A DNA stretch of 64,000 nucleotides, from positions 56,910 through 120,909 of the forward strand of contig NZ_ATAO01000013.1 of the NCBI RefSeq assembly GCF_000455825.1, given 5' to 3'. The notes beneath the pieces were generated by a model. That model was not told the origin of the DNA. It ran no database searches and worked only from the letters and a program-made list of their open reading frames with translations. The stretch comes from Microbacterium maritypicum MF109. Its GTDB lineage: Bacteria > Actinomycetota > Actinomycetes > Actinomycetales > Microbacteriaceae. Shown one piece after another: positions 56,641 to 64,000 of the stretch (position 1 is its first letter; every line of letters begins with the position of its first letter). The position numbers and the translations under genes were made by a program.

Positions 56641-57510
56641 ATGAACATCGGCTGCCACGGGCTCGTCTGGACGGGGAACTTCGATGCCGAGGGCATCCGT
56701 CTGGCGGTGCGCAAGACCAAGGAGGCGGGTTTCGACCTCATCGAGTTCCCGCTGATGGACCCGTTCTCGTTCGACGTCTCGGTCGCGAAGGATGCGTTGG
56801 AGGAATACGACCTCGCCGTCAGCGCCTCGCTCGGACTCTCCGAGGCGACCGACGTCACCAGCTCCGACCCCGCGATCGTCGCGGCCGGCGAAGCCCTGCT
56901 CCTGAAAGCCGTCGACGTGCTCGCGGATCTGGGGGGTCAGCACTTCTGCGGGGTGATCTACAGCGCCATGAAGAAGTACATGGCGCCGGTGACGGCCGAG
57001 GGGCTCGCGAGCAGCAAGGCCGCGATCGCGCGGGTCGCCGACCATGCCGCCGAACGGGGGGTCTCCGTCGCGCTCGAGGTCGTGAACCGCTACGAGACCA
57101 ACGTGCTGAACACGGCGAGGCAGGCTCTGGAGTACGTCGCCGAGGTCGATCGGCCGAACCTCGGGATCCACATCGACACGTACCACATGAACATCGAGGA
57201 GTCGGATATGTTCGCGCCGGTCCTCGATGCCGCCCCTGCCCTGCGCTACGTGCACATCGGTGAGAGCCACCGTGGCTATCTCGGGACCGGGACGGTCGAC
57301 TTCGACACGTTCTTCAAGGCGCTCAGCCGCATCGGCTACGACGGTCCGATCGTCTTCGAGTCGTTCTCGTCGGCGGTCGTCGCCCCCGACCTCAGCCGCA
57401 TGCTCGGCATCTGGCGCAACCTCTGGAACGACAACGTCGAACTCGGCGCCCACGCGAACGCGTACATCCGCGACAAGCTCGTCGCGGTCGAGTCGATCCG
57501 CCTCCACTGA
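56641..57510 (+). CDS. D-psicose/D-tagatose 3-epimerase-family sugar epimerase
   Basis: A 289-residue TIM-barrel protein of the ketose 3-epimerase family. Metal ligands are E146, D179, H205 and E240. Substrate residues are E152, E208 and R211. All but E208, which I did not compare, are offset by four from Agrobacterium psicose 3-epimerase. 'HGLVWTGNF' near the start and 'HIGESHRGYLGTG' are family marks. It would move between D-fructose-like and D-psicose-like ketoses. It is alone in its LacI-controlled transcript but is followed by the sugar importer. ATG 56641 follows GGGAGAGG. Confidence 0.9.
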   Translation: MNIGCHGLVWTGNFDAEGIRLAVRKTKEAGFDLIEFPLMDPFSFDVSVAKDALEEYDLAVSASLGLSEATDVTSSDPAIVAAGEALLLKAVDVLADLGGQHFCGVIYSAMKKYMAPVTAEGLASSKAAIARVADHAAERGVSVALEVVNRYETNVLNTARQALEYVAEVDRPNLGIHIDTYHMNIEESDMFAPVLDAAPALRYVHIGESHRGYLGTGTVDFDTFFKALSRIGYDGPIVFESFSSAVVAPDLSRMLGIWRNLWNDNVELGAHANAYIRDKLVAVESIRLH

Positions 57511-57546
57511 GTGGAATCCGGCCGGGGGAGCATCGGAAGATCAAGA

Positions 57547-57556
57547 TGTCATTACA
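57547..57556. promoter_or_regulatory. TGTAATGACA operator-like site (sugar importer)
   Basis: On the minus strand TGTAATGACA, identical to the eda and rbsK sites. It lies 143 bases before the importer ATPase start. Confidence 0.55.
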
Positions 57557-57578
57557 GGTCTTCCCCATCCGGCCGTCA

Positions 57579-57597
57579 TTAGATACATTTAGATACA
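57579..57597. repeat. Direct repeat TTAGATACA x2 in an AT-rich patch
   Basis: TTAGATACA occurs at 57579-57587 and 57589-57597, ten bases apart, so on the same DNA face. It may be a further regulator site for the importer operon. Confidence 0.4.
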
Positions 57598-57599
57598 AC

Positions 57600-57642
57600 T
57601 TGCGCTGCCCGTAGCGTAGGACGCAGAATTGATCCGATGTTT
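57600..57642 (+). promoter_or_regulatory. Possible importer promoter with ATCCGATGTTT word
   Basis: TTGCGC (57600-57605), an 18-base spacer and CAGAAT (57624-57629) form a weak promoter. ATCCGATGTTT (57632-57642), shared with the fuc divergent promoter, lies at the expected start. Confidence 0.4.
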
Positions 57643-57698
57643 GCGACGGAATGATCCGTCGACGTCGAAGCAGAACCTTCAAGGAAGCAGGTGAGCGC

Positions 57699-59201
57699 AT
57701 GAGTGGACCCATCCTCCGGGTCGAGGGGATCAGCAAAGGATTCCCCGGCGTGCAGGCGCTGAAAGACGTGCACCTCGAGGTGCACGCCGGCGAGGTGCTC
57801 GTGCTCGTGGGCGAGAACGGCGCGGGAAAGTCGACCCTGATGAAGATCCTCTCCGGGATCTACACCAAGGACGAGGGCACGATCACGTTCGAGGGTCAGG
57901 AGGTCGAGCTCACGAGCCCCCTCCAGGCGCAGGAGCTCGGCATCACGATCATCCATCAGGAGCTCAACCTGATGCCCGATCTGACCGTCGCGCAGAACAT
58001 CTACGTGGGGCGAGAGCCCACCACGGGGCCGTTCCTGTCGGAGCGCAAGCTCAACGCGCAGACCGCCGACCTGCTGCAGCGCCTCGACATCCACCTGAAC
58101 CCCCGTCAGCTCGTCGGCGAGCTCACGGTGGCCGAGCAGCAGATGGTCGAGATCGCCAAGGCGCTGTCCTTCAACGCCAAGGTCCTCATCATGGACGAGC
58201 CCACCTCGGCCCTCACCGACACCGAGGTCGAGACGCTCTTCGTGCTGATCGAGCAGCTCAAGGCGCGCGGCACCGGGATCGTCTACATCTCGCACCGCAT
58301 GGACGAGCTGCGCCGTCTGGCCGACCGCGTGACCGTCCTGCGTGACGGCACATACATCGGATCACTCGACAAGTCCGAGATCACCATCCCGACGATCATC
58401 GAGATGATGGTCGGGCGTGTGATCGACGAGGGGACCCGCCCCCAGGCCCGCGAGCACGCGAACGACCCCGTGGTCCTCGAAGTGCAGGGTCTGTCGACCA
58501 AGAGCCTCTTGAAAGACGTCTCGTTCCAGTTGCACAAGGGCGAGATCCTCGGCTTCGCCGGGCTCATGGGCGCCGGTCGCACCGAGACCGCCCGTGCGGT
58601 CATCGGTGCCGACCACCGCGACAGCGGCACGATCGCCATCGACGGTCGCGCGGTGCGCATCGCCCAGCCGGCGGATGCCGTGCACCACGGTGTCGGATAC
58701 CTCTCGGAGGACCGCAAGCTCCTCGGACTCATGCTCGAGCAGGACGTGACGTTCAACACCGTGCTCGCCTCGCTCGGCTCCTACGCCAATGCGATCGGCT
58801 GGATGGGCGACAGCAAGGCGAAGAACCGTACCAAGGAGTACGTGCAGCAACTGCGCGTGAAGACGCCATCGGTCAACCAGGTCGTCAAGCTCCTCTCCGG
58901 AGGGAACCAGCAGAAGGTCGTCATCGCCCGGTGGCTGATGCGCGACTGCGACATCCTCATCTTCGACGAGCCGACCAGAGGGATCGACGTCGGCGCGAAG
59001 GAGGAGATCTACCGCCTCATGCAGCAGCTCGCTGACGCAGGCAAATCCATCATCGTCATCTCATCCGAGCTCCCGGAGATCCTCCGTGTGGCGAACCGCA
59101 TCGCGGTCTTCGCCAACGGTCGCATCACCGGGACGCTCCGCAACGAGGAAGCAAGCCAGGAGAAGATCATGCAACTCGCAGCCCACGGGGAGGAAGACTG
59201 A
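57699..59201 (+). CDS. Sugar ABC transporter dual ATPase (RbsA/XylG type)
   Basis: A 500-residue CUT2 ATPase with two domains. Domain one has GENGAGKST, LTVAEQQMVEIAKAL and VLIMDEPTSALTD. Domain two has the degenerate Walker A GLMGAGRTET, usual for this family, then LLSGGNQQKVVIARWL and ILIFDEPTRGIDVG. It powers import of a monosaccharide. ATG 57699 follows GGTGAG. It overlaps the permease gene by one base. Upstream are the TGTAATGACA and ATCCGATGTTT words, linking it to ribose-type and fucose-type control. Confidence 0.92.
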   Translation: MSGPILRVEGISKGFPGVQALKDVHLEVHAGEVLVLVGENGAGKSTLMKILSGIYTKDEGTITFEGQEVELTSPLQAQELGITIIHQELNLMPDLTVAQNIYVGREPTTGPFLSERKLNAQTADLLQRLDIHLNPRQLVGELTVAEQQMVEIAKALSFNAKVLIMDEPTSALTDTEVETLFVLIEQLKARGTGIVYISHRMDELRRLADRVTVLRDGTYIGSLDKSEITIPTIIEMMVGRVIDEGTRPQAREHANDPVVLEVQGLSTKSLLKDVSFQLHKGEILGFAGLMGAGRTETARAVIGADHRDSGTIAIDGRAVRIAQPADAVHHGVGYLSEDRKLLGLMLEQDVTFNTVLASLGSYANAIGWMGDSKAKNRTKEYVQQLRVKTPSVNQVVKLLSGGNQQKVVIARWLMRDCDILIFDEPTRGIDVGAKEEIYRLMQQLADAGKSIIVISSELPEILRVANRIAVFANGRITGTLRNEEASQEKIMQLAAHGEED

Positions 59202-60235
59202 TGAGCGCTCCGCAGCAGCCCGGATCGTCGACGACGACGATCATCCAGACCGCCGTGAACGAGAACACGGACAAGAGGGACGTCAGGGCGTTCCTGAAGC
59301 GTCAGTTCCAGCAGTCGCTGGCGTTCGGCACGCTCATCGTGCTGATCATCTTCTTCTCGATCGCCAGCCCCAACTTCTTCACCTTCAGCAACATCGCCAC
59401 CGTGCTGCTGTCGACGGCCGTCATCGGCATCCTCGCCCTCGGCACCACCTTCGTCATCATCACCGGCGGCATCGACCTGTCGATCGGCACCGGGATGGCG
59501 CTCTGCGCCGTGATGACGGGTGTGTTCGTGACGAACATGGGGCTCCCGGTGTGGGTCGGCGTCATCGGCGGCATCCTGACCGGTGTGCTGATGGGACTCG
59601 TCAACGGCGTGAACATCACGTTCCTCCGGCTTCCTCCGTTCATCGCCACCCTCGCGATGATGATGATCGCCGGCGGCCTCGCCCTCGTGATCTCGGGGGT
59701 CGCACCGATCTACTTCTCCACCTCGGCCCCCGACTTCAAGAAGATCGCCCTCGGCGTGATCATCCCCGGCATCCCGAACGCCGTGCTCGTCACCGCCGTT
59801 CTCGCGATCATCGCCTACCTGGTGCTGTCGAAGACGCTGCTCGGCCGCTACACGTTCGCGATCGGATCGAACGAAGAGGCCACGCGCCTCTCGGGTGTCA
59901 ACACGCGTCGCTGGACGATCCTGATCTACATGTTCGCCGGGGCGTTCACCGGCGTCGCGGGCATCGTCATCGCCTCCCGCCTCGACTCGGCCCAGCCGCA
60001 GATCGGCACCGGATACGAACTGCAGGCGATCGCCGCAGTCATCATCGGCGGCACCTCGCTGCTGGGCGGACGCGGATCGATCCTCGGCACCGTGATCGGC
60101 GCGCTCATCATGAGCGTGCTCGTGAACGGCCTGCGCATCATGTCGATCCAGCCCGAGTGGCAGAACATCGTCGTCGGCGTGGTCGTGCTGCTCGCGGTGT
60201 TCCTCGACTCGCTCCGCAACCGACAGCGCACCTGA
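59201..60235 (+). CDS. Sugar ABC transporter permease (RbsC type)
   Basis: A 344-residue CUT2 permease with about ten helices after a ~35-residue polar N-terminus. 'SIASPNFFTFSNIATVLLSTAVIGILALGTTFVIITGGIDLSIG' is the classic motif. 'TFAIGSNEEATRLSGVNTRRWTI' and 'IIGGTSLLGGRGSILGTVIGALIMSVL' complete the family pattern. It pairs with itself to form the channel, powered by the ATPase encoded just upstream. The binding-protein gene follows after 155 bases. Confidence 0.93.
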   Translation: MSAPQQPGSSTTTIIQTAVNENTDKRDVRAFLKRQFQQSLAFGTLIVLIIFFSIASPNFFTFSNIATVLLSTAVIGILALGTTFVIITGGIDLSIGTGMALCAVMTGVFVTNMGLPVWVGVIGGILTGVLMGLVNGVNITFLRLPPFIATLAMMMIAGGLALVISGVAPIYFSTSAPDFKKIALGVIIPGIPNAVLVTAVLAIIAYLVLSKTLLGRYTFAIGSNEEATRLSGVNTRRWTILIYMFAGAFTGVAGIVIASRLDSAQPQIGTGYELQAIAAVIIGGTSLLGGRGSILGTVIGALIMSVLVNGLRIMSIQPEWQNIVVGVVVLLAVFLDSLRNRQRT

Positions 60236-60390
60236 GACCTGGGCGGCGGCGAAACCCGTGCCCGTCGTCGTTCTCCGGCTCCGGCCGGCTCCGCGGAGAC
60301 ATCCGCACAGGCACCTGGAATGTCCACAGCGCCGGCCCGTCCGGCATCCACACAGAACAAACCGAGCCGTACCCAAACAATGGAGTTTTC

Positions 60391-61392
60391 ATGAAATTCG
60401 GGAAGAAGACCGCACTCGTGGCCCTCGTGGCCGCATCCGCACTGGTGTTCGCCGGCTGTGCCGGCGGTGGCGGCGACGTGATCGAGGAAGGCTCGAGCAG
60501 CGGCGGCAGCAACGACGGCGAGATGTACATCGCCATGGTCTCGAAGGGCTTCCAGCACCAGTTCTGGCAGGCCGTGAAGAAGGGTGCAGAGGACAAGGCG
60601 AAGGAGCTCGGCGTGAAGATCACGTTCGAGGGCCCCGCAGCCGAGACCGAGATCGCCGGCCAGCTCGAGATGCTGACCGCTGCGATCGACAAGAACCCGG
60701 ACGCCATCGCCTACGCCGCCCTCGACCCCGAGGCGTGCGTCGCTCCGCTCGAGCAGGCCAAGGCGAAGGACATCCCCGTCGTCTACTTCGACGCCCCCTG
60801 CAACGGTGACGTCGGGCTCAGCCTGTCGGCCACCGACAGCAAGGTCGCCGGTGCGCTCGCTGCCGAGCACATGGCCGACCTGATCGGCGGCGAAGGACAG
60901 GTCGCGATCGTCGGCCACTCGCAGATCAACTCGACCGGTGTCGAGCGTCGCGACGGCTTCGTCGACAAGATCAAGGCGGACTACCCCGACATCGAGATCG
61001 TCGACATCCAGTACGGCGACGGCGACCACCTCAAGTCGGCTGACATCGCCAAGACCCTGATCGCGGCACACCCCGACCTCAAGGGCATCTACGGCACCAA
61101 CGAGGGCTCGGCCATCGGCGTCGTGAACGCCGTGAACGAGCTGGGCCTCGAGAAGGGCAAGATCACCATCGTCGGCTTCGACTCCGGTGCCGCACAGATC
61201 AACGCCATCAAGGACGGCACCATGGCCGGTGCCATCACGCAGGACCCGATCGGCATCGGCGCCCAGGTCGTGCAGGCGGCCTACGACGCCGCCAACGGCA
61301 AGGACGTCGAGAAGTTCTACGACACCGGTTCGTACTGGTACGACAAGAGCAACATCGACGACCCGAAGATCGCCGCTGTGCTCTACGAGTGA
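60391..61392 (+). CDS. Sugar ABC transporter substrate-binding lipoprotein (RbsB type)
   Basis: A 333-residue binding protein. Signal peptide with lipobox LVFAGC, then a short Gly/Ser linker and the family 4 fold: 'YIAMVSKGFQHQFWQAVKKGAEDKAKELGVKITFEG', 'AIAYAALDPEACVAPLEQAKAKDIPVVYFDAPC' and 'GYNEGSAIG'-like GTNEGSAIGVVNAV. A Trp (FWQA) and several Asp/Asn residues suit a hexose or pentose. Ligand is likely L-fucose, ribose or a psicose-like ketose; context allows all three. A GGAG site five bases before the ATG supports the start. A UUCG-loop terminator follows. Confidence 0.92.
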   Translation: MKFGKKTALVALVAASALVFAGCAGGGGDVIEEGSSSGGSNDGEMYIAMVSKGFQHQFWQAVKKGAEDKAKELGVKITFEGPAAETEIAGQLEMLTAAIDKNPDAIAYAALDPEACVAPLEQAKAKDIPVVYFDAPCNGDVGLSLSATDSKVAGALAAEHMADLIGGEGQVAIVGHSQINSTGVERRDGFVDKIKADYPDIEIVDIQYGDGDHLKSADIAKTLIAAHPDLKGIYGTNEGSAIGVVNAVNELGLEKGKITIVGFDSGAAQINAIKDGTMAGAITQDPIGIGAQVVQAAYDAANGKDVEKFYDTGSYWYDKSNIDDPKIAAVLYE

Positions 61393-61404
61393 CACCGCAT
61401 GCAT

Positions 61405-61440
61405 GAAGAAGCCCCTCACCTTCGGGTGGGGGGCTTCTTC
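61405..61440 (+). terminator. Strong rho-independent-type terminator with UUCG tetraloop
   Basis: A 16-bp stem (61405-61420 with 61425-61440, one mismatch) is capped by TTCG. It lies 13 bases after the binding-protein stop and ends the importer operon. Confidence 0.9.
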
Positions 61441-61671
61441 GTGTCCGGGGTGTGTGCGTGTGCTGTGCGCGTGTGCCGGATGTCGGAAGGTCTCCCGGAT
61501 GCAGGAGCGGACGCCGGCGATTCCTCCGACATGCGTGCATTCCTCCGACAGGTGAACAGGGCGGAGAGGCCGGGAGCGCGCGCGGCGGTCCCACCCACAC
61601 GGAGGTCTCACCCCGCATGGTCACGGACGGCGTGCCACGGCGATACGGCGCCGCGTGACGGCGTGGGGCCG
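61441..61671. other. Intergenic region with short direct/inverted repeats
   Basis: No gene is seen. ATTCCTCCGACA occurs at 61520-61531 and 61539-61550. TGTCGGA at 61481-61487 is inverted to their TCCGACA. GT-rich sequence fills 61441-61478. Both flanking genes end here, so this is not a promoter region for them. Confidence 0.4.
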
Positions 61672-61968
61672 TCAGAGGCGGCGGAGGAAGGTGAGCTGCG
61701 ACGACGGCTCGACGATGAGCTCCTGCAACGCCGCGTTGAAGGGGACTCCGGCGGGGGCGGCGATGTGCGCCTGGAAGGCCGCCTCGTCGCAGTAGACCTC
61801 GTAGACGAAGAAGCGGTCGGGGTCGTCGACGAGCCGGGTCGCATCGAAGACGATGTTGCCCTCCTCGGCGCGCACGACCTCGGCGAAGTCACGCACCAGG
61901 GCGGCCACGCGATCGCCGGCTCCGGGCTGGGCGGTGAACGTGGCGTGCAGGATGGTCGGCTCGGACAC
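61672..61968 (-). CDS. Antibiotic biosynthesis monooxygenase (ABM)-fold protein
   Basis: A 98-residue dimeric alpha+beta barrel protein. 'ILHATFTAQPGAGDRVAALVRDFAEVVRAEEGNIVFDATR' and 'FFVYEVYCDEAAFQAHIAAPAGVPF' match the ABM/YgiN-like fold, used by quinol monooxygenases, LsrG-like isomerases and heme-degrading relatives. The exact reaction cannot be told. The GTG at 61968 has GAGGAG six bases upstream; the longer frame starts without such a site. It is the last gene of the right-edge operon (82 bases after the PTE-like gene). Confidence 0.78.
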   Translation of the reverse strand: MSEPTILHATFTAQPGAGDRVAALVRDFAEVVRAEEGNIVFDATRLVDDPDRFFVYEVYCDEAAFQAHIAAPAGVPFNAALQELIVEPSSQLTFLRRL

Positions 61969-62050
61969 GGTGTCTCCTCGGGGGTGTCGGGGGTGGAAGC
62001 GGATGCTCATGGCCATGCTCGTGCTCAGGGCGCGGATCAGGGCGGCAGGG

Positions 62051-63022
62051 TCAGGGCGAGAGGGTCAGCAACCGCGCCGGGGTGGACACGAGCATTCGAT
62101 GCACGGCCTCGTCTCCCACGGCCGCGCGGAGGCGCGGGAGGTAGCGGTCGCCGAGGTAGGCGAGTCCGGGCATGCCACCGTAGGCGATGTACCTCGTGCG
62201 CCGGGCGACGTCGCCGCCGAGCACGATCCGGTCGCCGGCACCACGCTCGACCACCGCGACGGTCAGGGCGAGCAGTTCGGCGTCGGAGCGGGTGCGCGGA
62301 CGCGCGAAGCCGTCGTACCCGAGGTGGGCACCGCGTTCGGCGAGCGACGCGTGCAGCCCGGGGTCGGGGTCGCGGTCGGCGTGCGCCAGCACGACACGGT
62401 CGGCGGACACGCCCTCGGCCCCGAGCAGGTCGAGCACCTCGTGGGCTGCCGTGCCGAACTCCAGATGCACCATGACCGGGGCGCCCGTCGCGCGGTGCGC
62501 CTCGGCCACGGCGATCAGGGTGGTGCGCTCGAACGGGCTGATGCGCCAGTAGTCGGCGCCGCCCTTGAGGAGACCTGCGCGCACGGGGCTGCCATCGGGT
62601 GCCGCGGCGAGGGGCGCCTCGGGTGTCTCGAAGATCTCCCCGTCGTCGGCGGGCATGCCGCGCATGATGTCGGCGATGAAGAGGGCGGCCAGACGGTCGG
62701 CGGTCCACACCTGCATCGGATGGTCCGCGCCGTAGTGGGCCTCCCGGTGTCGTCCGGTCGTCGCGACGATGTGCAGTCTGGTCGAGGCGCTGATCCGGGC
62801 GAGGGGTGCGGGGTCGCGCGCGAGACCGAACGGCGTGGCATCCACCATCGTCTCGAACCCGCTCGCCTGCAGCAGGGCGGCTTCTTCGCCCGAGGCCTTC
62901 TCGTCGTCGAGTTCGTCGCCCGGCAGCAGCGGAGTCACCTGGAACAGGTGCTCGTGATAGTCCACCCGCCCGAGGAGCGCAGGGGCGATGTCGCCGAGCA
63001 CGGTTCGGACGACGGTGGGCAT
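62051..63022 (-). CDS. Phosphotriesterase-family hydrolase (probable sugar lactonase)
   Basis: A 323-residue amidohydrolase-superfamily protein. All binuclear-metal ligands are seen: H23 and H25 (YHEHLF), K153 (LLKGG, carbamylated), H186 (VHLEFG), H214 (LAHADRD) and D270 (LGGDVARR). PTE-like relatives in sugar operons open sugar lactones or phospho-lactones. The ATG overlaps the stop of the AroE-like gene by one base, so the two are translationally coupled. The partner dehydrogenase would fit as maker of the lactone or user of the acid, but the substrate is unknown. Confidence 0.85.
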   Translation of the reverse strand: MPTVVRTVLGDIAPALLGRVDYHEHLFQVTPLLPGDELDDEKASGEEAALLQASGFETMVDATPFGLARDPAPLARISASTRLHIVATTGRHREAHYGADHPMQVWTADRLAALFIADIMRGMPADDGEIFETPEAPLAAAPDGSPVRAGLLKGGADYWRISPFERTTLIAVAEAHRATGAPVMVHLEFGTAAHEVLDLLGAEGVSADRVVLAHADRDPDPGLHASLAERGAHLGYDGFARPRTRSDAELLALTVAVVERGAGDRIVLGGDVARRTRYIAYGGMPGLAYLGDRYLPRLRAAVGDEAVHRMLVSTPARLLTLSP

Positions 63023-63981
63023 CAGCGCACCGACTCCGCGGCCTCGGCGAGCCGTTCGACGACGTCGGGCGTGAGGTCGAGCTCGAACACGTCGGCCACC
63101 ACCTGCGACCAGCCATGGATGAAGTAGCGCCACCCGTCGACCACGTGCAGCCCGCGGGCGGATGCCTGAGCCTCGGCCTGGTGCAGGAACTCGAGCGAGC
63201 CGCGGTAGTTGAACTCCCATGCGTACGCCCCCTCGGGGAACACCACGGCGTCGGTCAGGGGCGAGCCGGGGCGGTCCTTGCCGAGACCGGTCGCGTTCGC
63301 GATCACCGATCCTGCGGGGGCCGCAGCCACCAGGGCATCGGCGTCTGCGGGGGTCGCCGTCACGACGTACTCGATCAGGCCCTCGCGGGTGCCGTGCTGA
63401 CGGTGCACCTCGCGCAGGTGGTCGAGCTTGTCCTGTGTGCGGGCGGTGACCGTGATCTTCGACGGGGCGTCGGCCCGCTCGGCCAGTGCCCAGCTCAGCG
63501 CGGTGCCCGATCCACCGGCCCCGAGGATCACGACCGCACCGCCCGTGCGAGCGAAGTGATCGGCGGGAAGGAAGTCGTTCAGGGCCAGGTCGACGGTGAT
63601 CGGATCCTTCGCCCGCCCTGACAGGACCGTGCCGCGCTTCGCGATGCTGGAGATCTCGGAGCACGACACCGCGAACGGGTCGAGCTCGTCGAACAGGTCG
63701 GATGCCGCGGCGTACACGTTCATCTTGTGCGTGGTCACGAGGGCTCCCCGGTGATGCGGGTCGTCGCGGATCTGCTCGACCATCGCGCGGTACTGCGCGG
63801 GATCGGCATCCATCGGCAGGTCGTGGCCGACCAGGGTGCGCGTCGGCAGCTCCAGGATGTCGGCCCACAGGGGGAAGACCTTCATGATCGACGACGACGC
63901 GGTGGTCACGCCTACGAAGCCCATGTAGTCGGCGGATGCCGGAGCGGGGGCAGGGGCGACGACGTCGGCGGTGGTGGTCAT
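63022..63981 (-). CDS. Shikimate dehydrogenase-like (AroE-family) oxidoreductase with altered substrate site
   Basis: A 319-residue protein with AroE N- and C-domains. The catalytic lysine is K86 (LVTTHKMNVY), an aspartate follows (D126, GRAKDP), and the nucleotide loop is GAGGSG (154-159). The usual shikimate-binding SxS-x4-HN motif is replaced by 'TASSSIMKVFP', and the conserved Asn-Thr-Asp stretch is missing. A different polyol or sugar acid is therefore more likely than shikimate. It leads the operon with PTE-like and ABM genes; GAGGAGACCC precedes the ATG. It may continue an operon beyond the right edge. Confidence 0.82.
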   Translation of the reverse strand: MTTTADVVAPAPAPASADYMGFVGVTTASSSIMKVFPLWADILELPTRTLVGHDLPMDADPAQYRAMVEQIRDDPHHRGALVTTHKMNVYAAASDLFDELDPFAVSCSEISSIAKRGTVLSGRAKDPITVDLALNDFLPADHFARTGGAVVILGAGGSGTALSWALAERADAPSKITVTARTQDKLDHLREVHRQHGTREGLIEYVVTATPADADALVAAAPAGSVIANATGLGKDRPGSPLTDAVVFPEGAYAWEFNYRGSLEFLHQAEAQASARGLHVVDGWRYFIHGWSQVVADVFELDLTPDVVERLAEAAESVR

Positions 63982-64000
63982 CGGGTCTCCTCGGTGACGG

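Noticed and set aside
61441..61671. A small RNA or peptide gene in the GT-rich intergenic stretch
   Set aside because: No promoter, ribosome site or terminator of its own can be seen; only short repeats remain.

Overview
The window is about 64 kb of high-GC, gene-dense actinobacterial chromosome. The gene content points to a Microbacteriaceae member, most likely Microbacterium or a close relative: heme genes with an actinobacterial-type HemQ, a YkoE/D/C thiamine ECF transporter, a DUF222/HNH '13E12-type' gene, Cds1-like cysteine desulfhydrase, many GTG starts and many promoters of leaderless type. The genus is an inference from gene families, not from a marker gene. I saw no rRNA, tRNA, CRISPR array, insertion sequence or prophage, and no gene-free stretch longer than about 300 bases.

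Left part (1-8.3 kb): a + strand heme cluster. It starts with the 3' end of the FAD-dependent (copro)porphyrinogen oxidase. Three small membrane-associated proteins follow, then hemQ, hemC, hemD, hemB and hemL, mostly overlapping or tightly spaced. This gives ALA formation (hemL), three steps to uroporphyrinogen III (hemB, hemC, hemD) and the last step to heme b (hemQ), consistent with the coproporphyrin-dependent route. A DUF222/HNH nuclease gene with a near-consensus LexA box in its promoter closes the region.

Middle part (8.4-37.3 kb): housekeeping and transport genes. These are an ABC ATPase with a very long acidic repeat tail, a 3-hydroxyisobutyryl-CoA hydrolase-like protein, a heterodimeric ABC exporter, a membrane-anchored D,D-carboxypeptidase, and a TPP-riboswitch-controlled thiamine-precursor ECF transporter. 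Next come a CHY zinc-finger protein with a phosphotransferase, a CtaG-like/LspA/small membrane protein cluster, two SDRs, TauE-like and ankyrin lipoproteins, KDPG aldolase, a tandem L7/L12-C-domain-like protein, rlmN, a TetR/oxidoreductase divergent pair with twin operators, a DUF4407 protein, a MocR regulator and an aldo/keto reductase.

Right part (37.4-64 kb): largely carbohydrate catabolism and its control. A CUT1-type importer without its own ATPase, plus a class V aminotransferase, faces an FCD regulator. A ribokinase-RbsD-GntR operon faces a transaldolase-like gene. The enzymes of non-phosphorylating L-fucose breakdown appear complete: FucU mutarotase, AKR dehydrogenase, lactonase, fuconate dehydratase, SDR and FAH hydrolase, with an FCD regulator. 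A LacI repressor faces a D-psicose-3-epimerase-like gene, followed by an RbsA/C/B-type importer. At the right edge is an operon of an AroE-like dehydrogenase, a phosphotriesterase-like hydrolase and an ABM protein whose substrate I cannot name. Shared operator-like words (TGTAATGACA at four places; ATCCGATGT-type sites at three) suggest these sugar genes form linked local regulons, with the 57.7-61.4 kb importer serving more than one of them.
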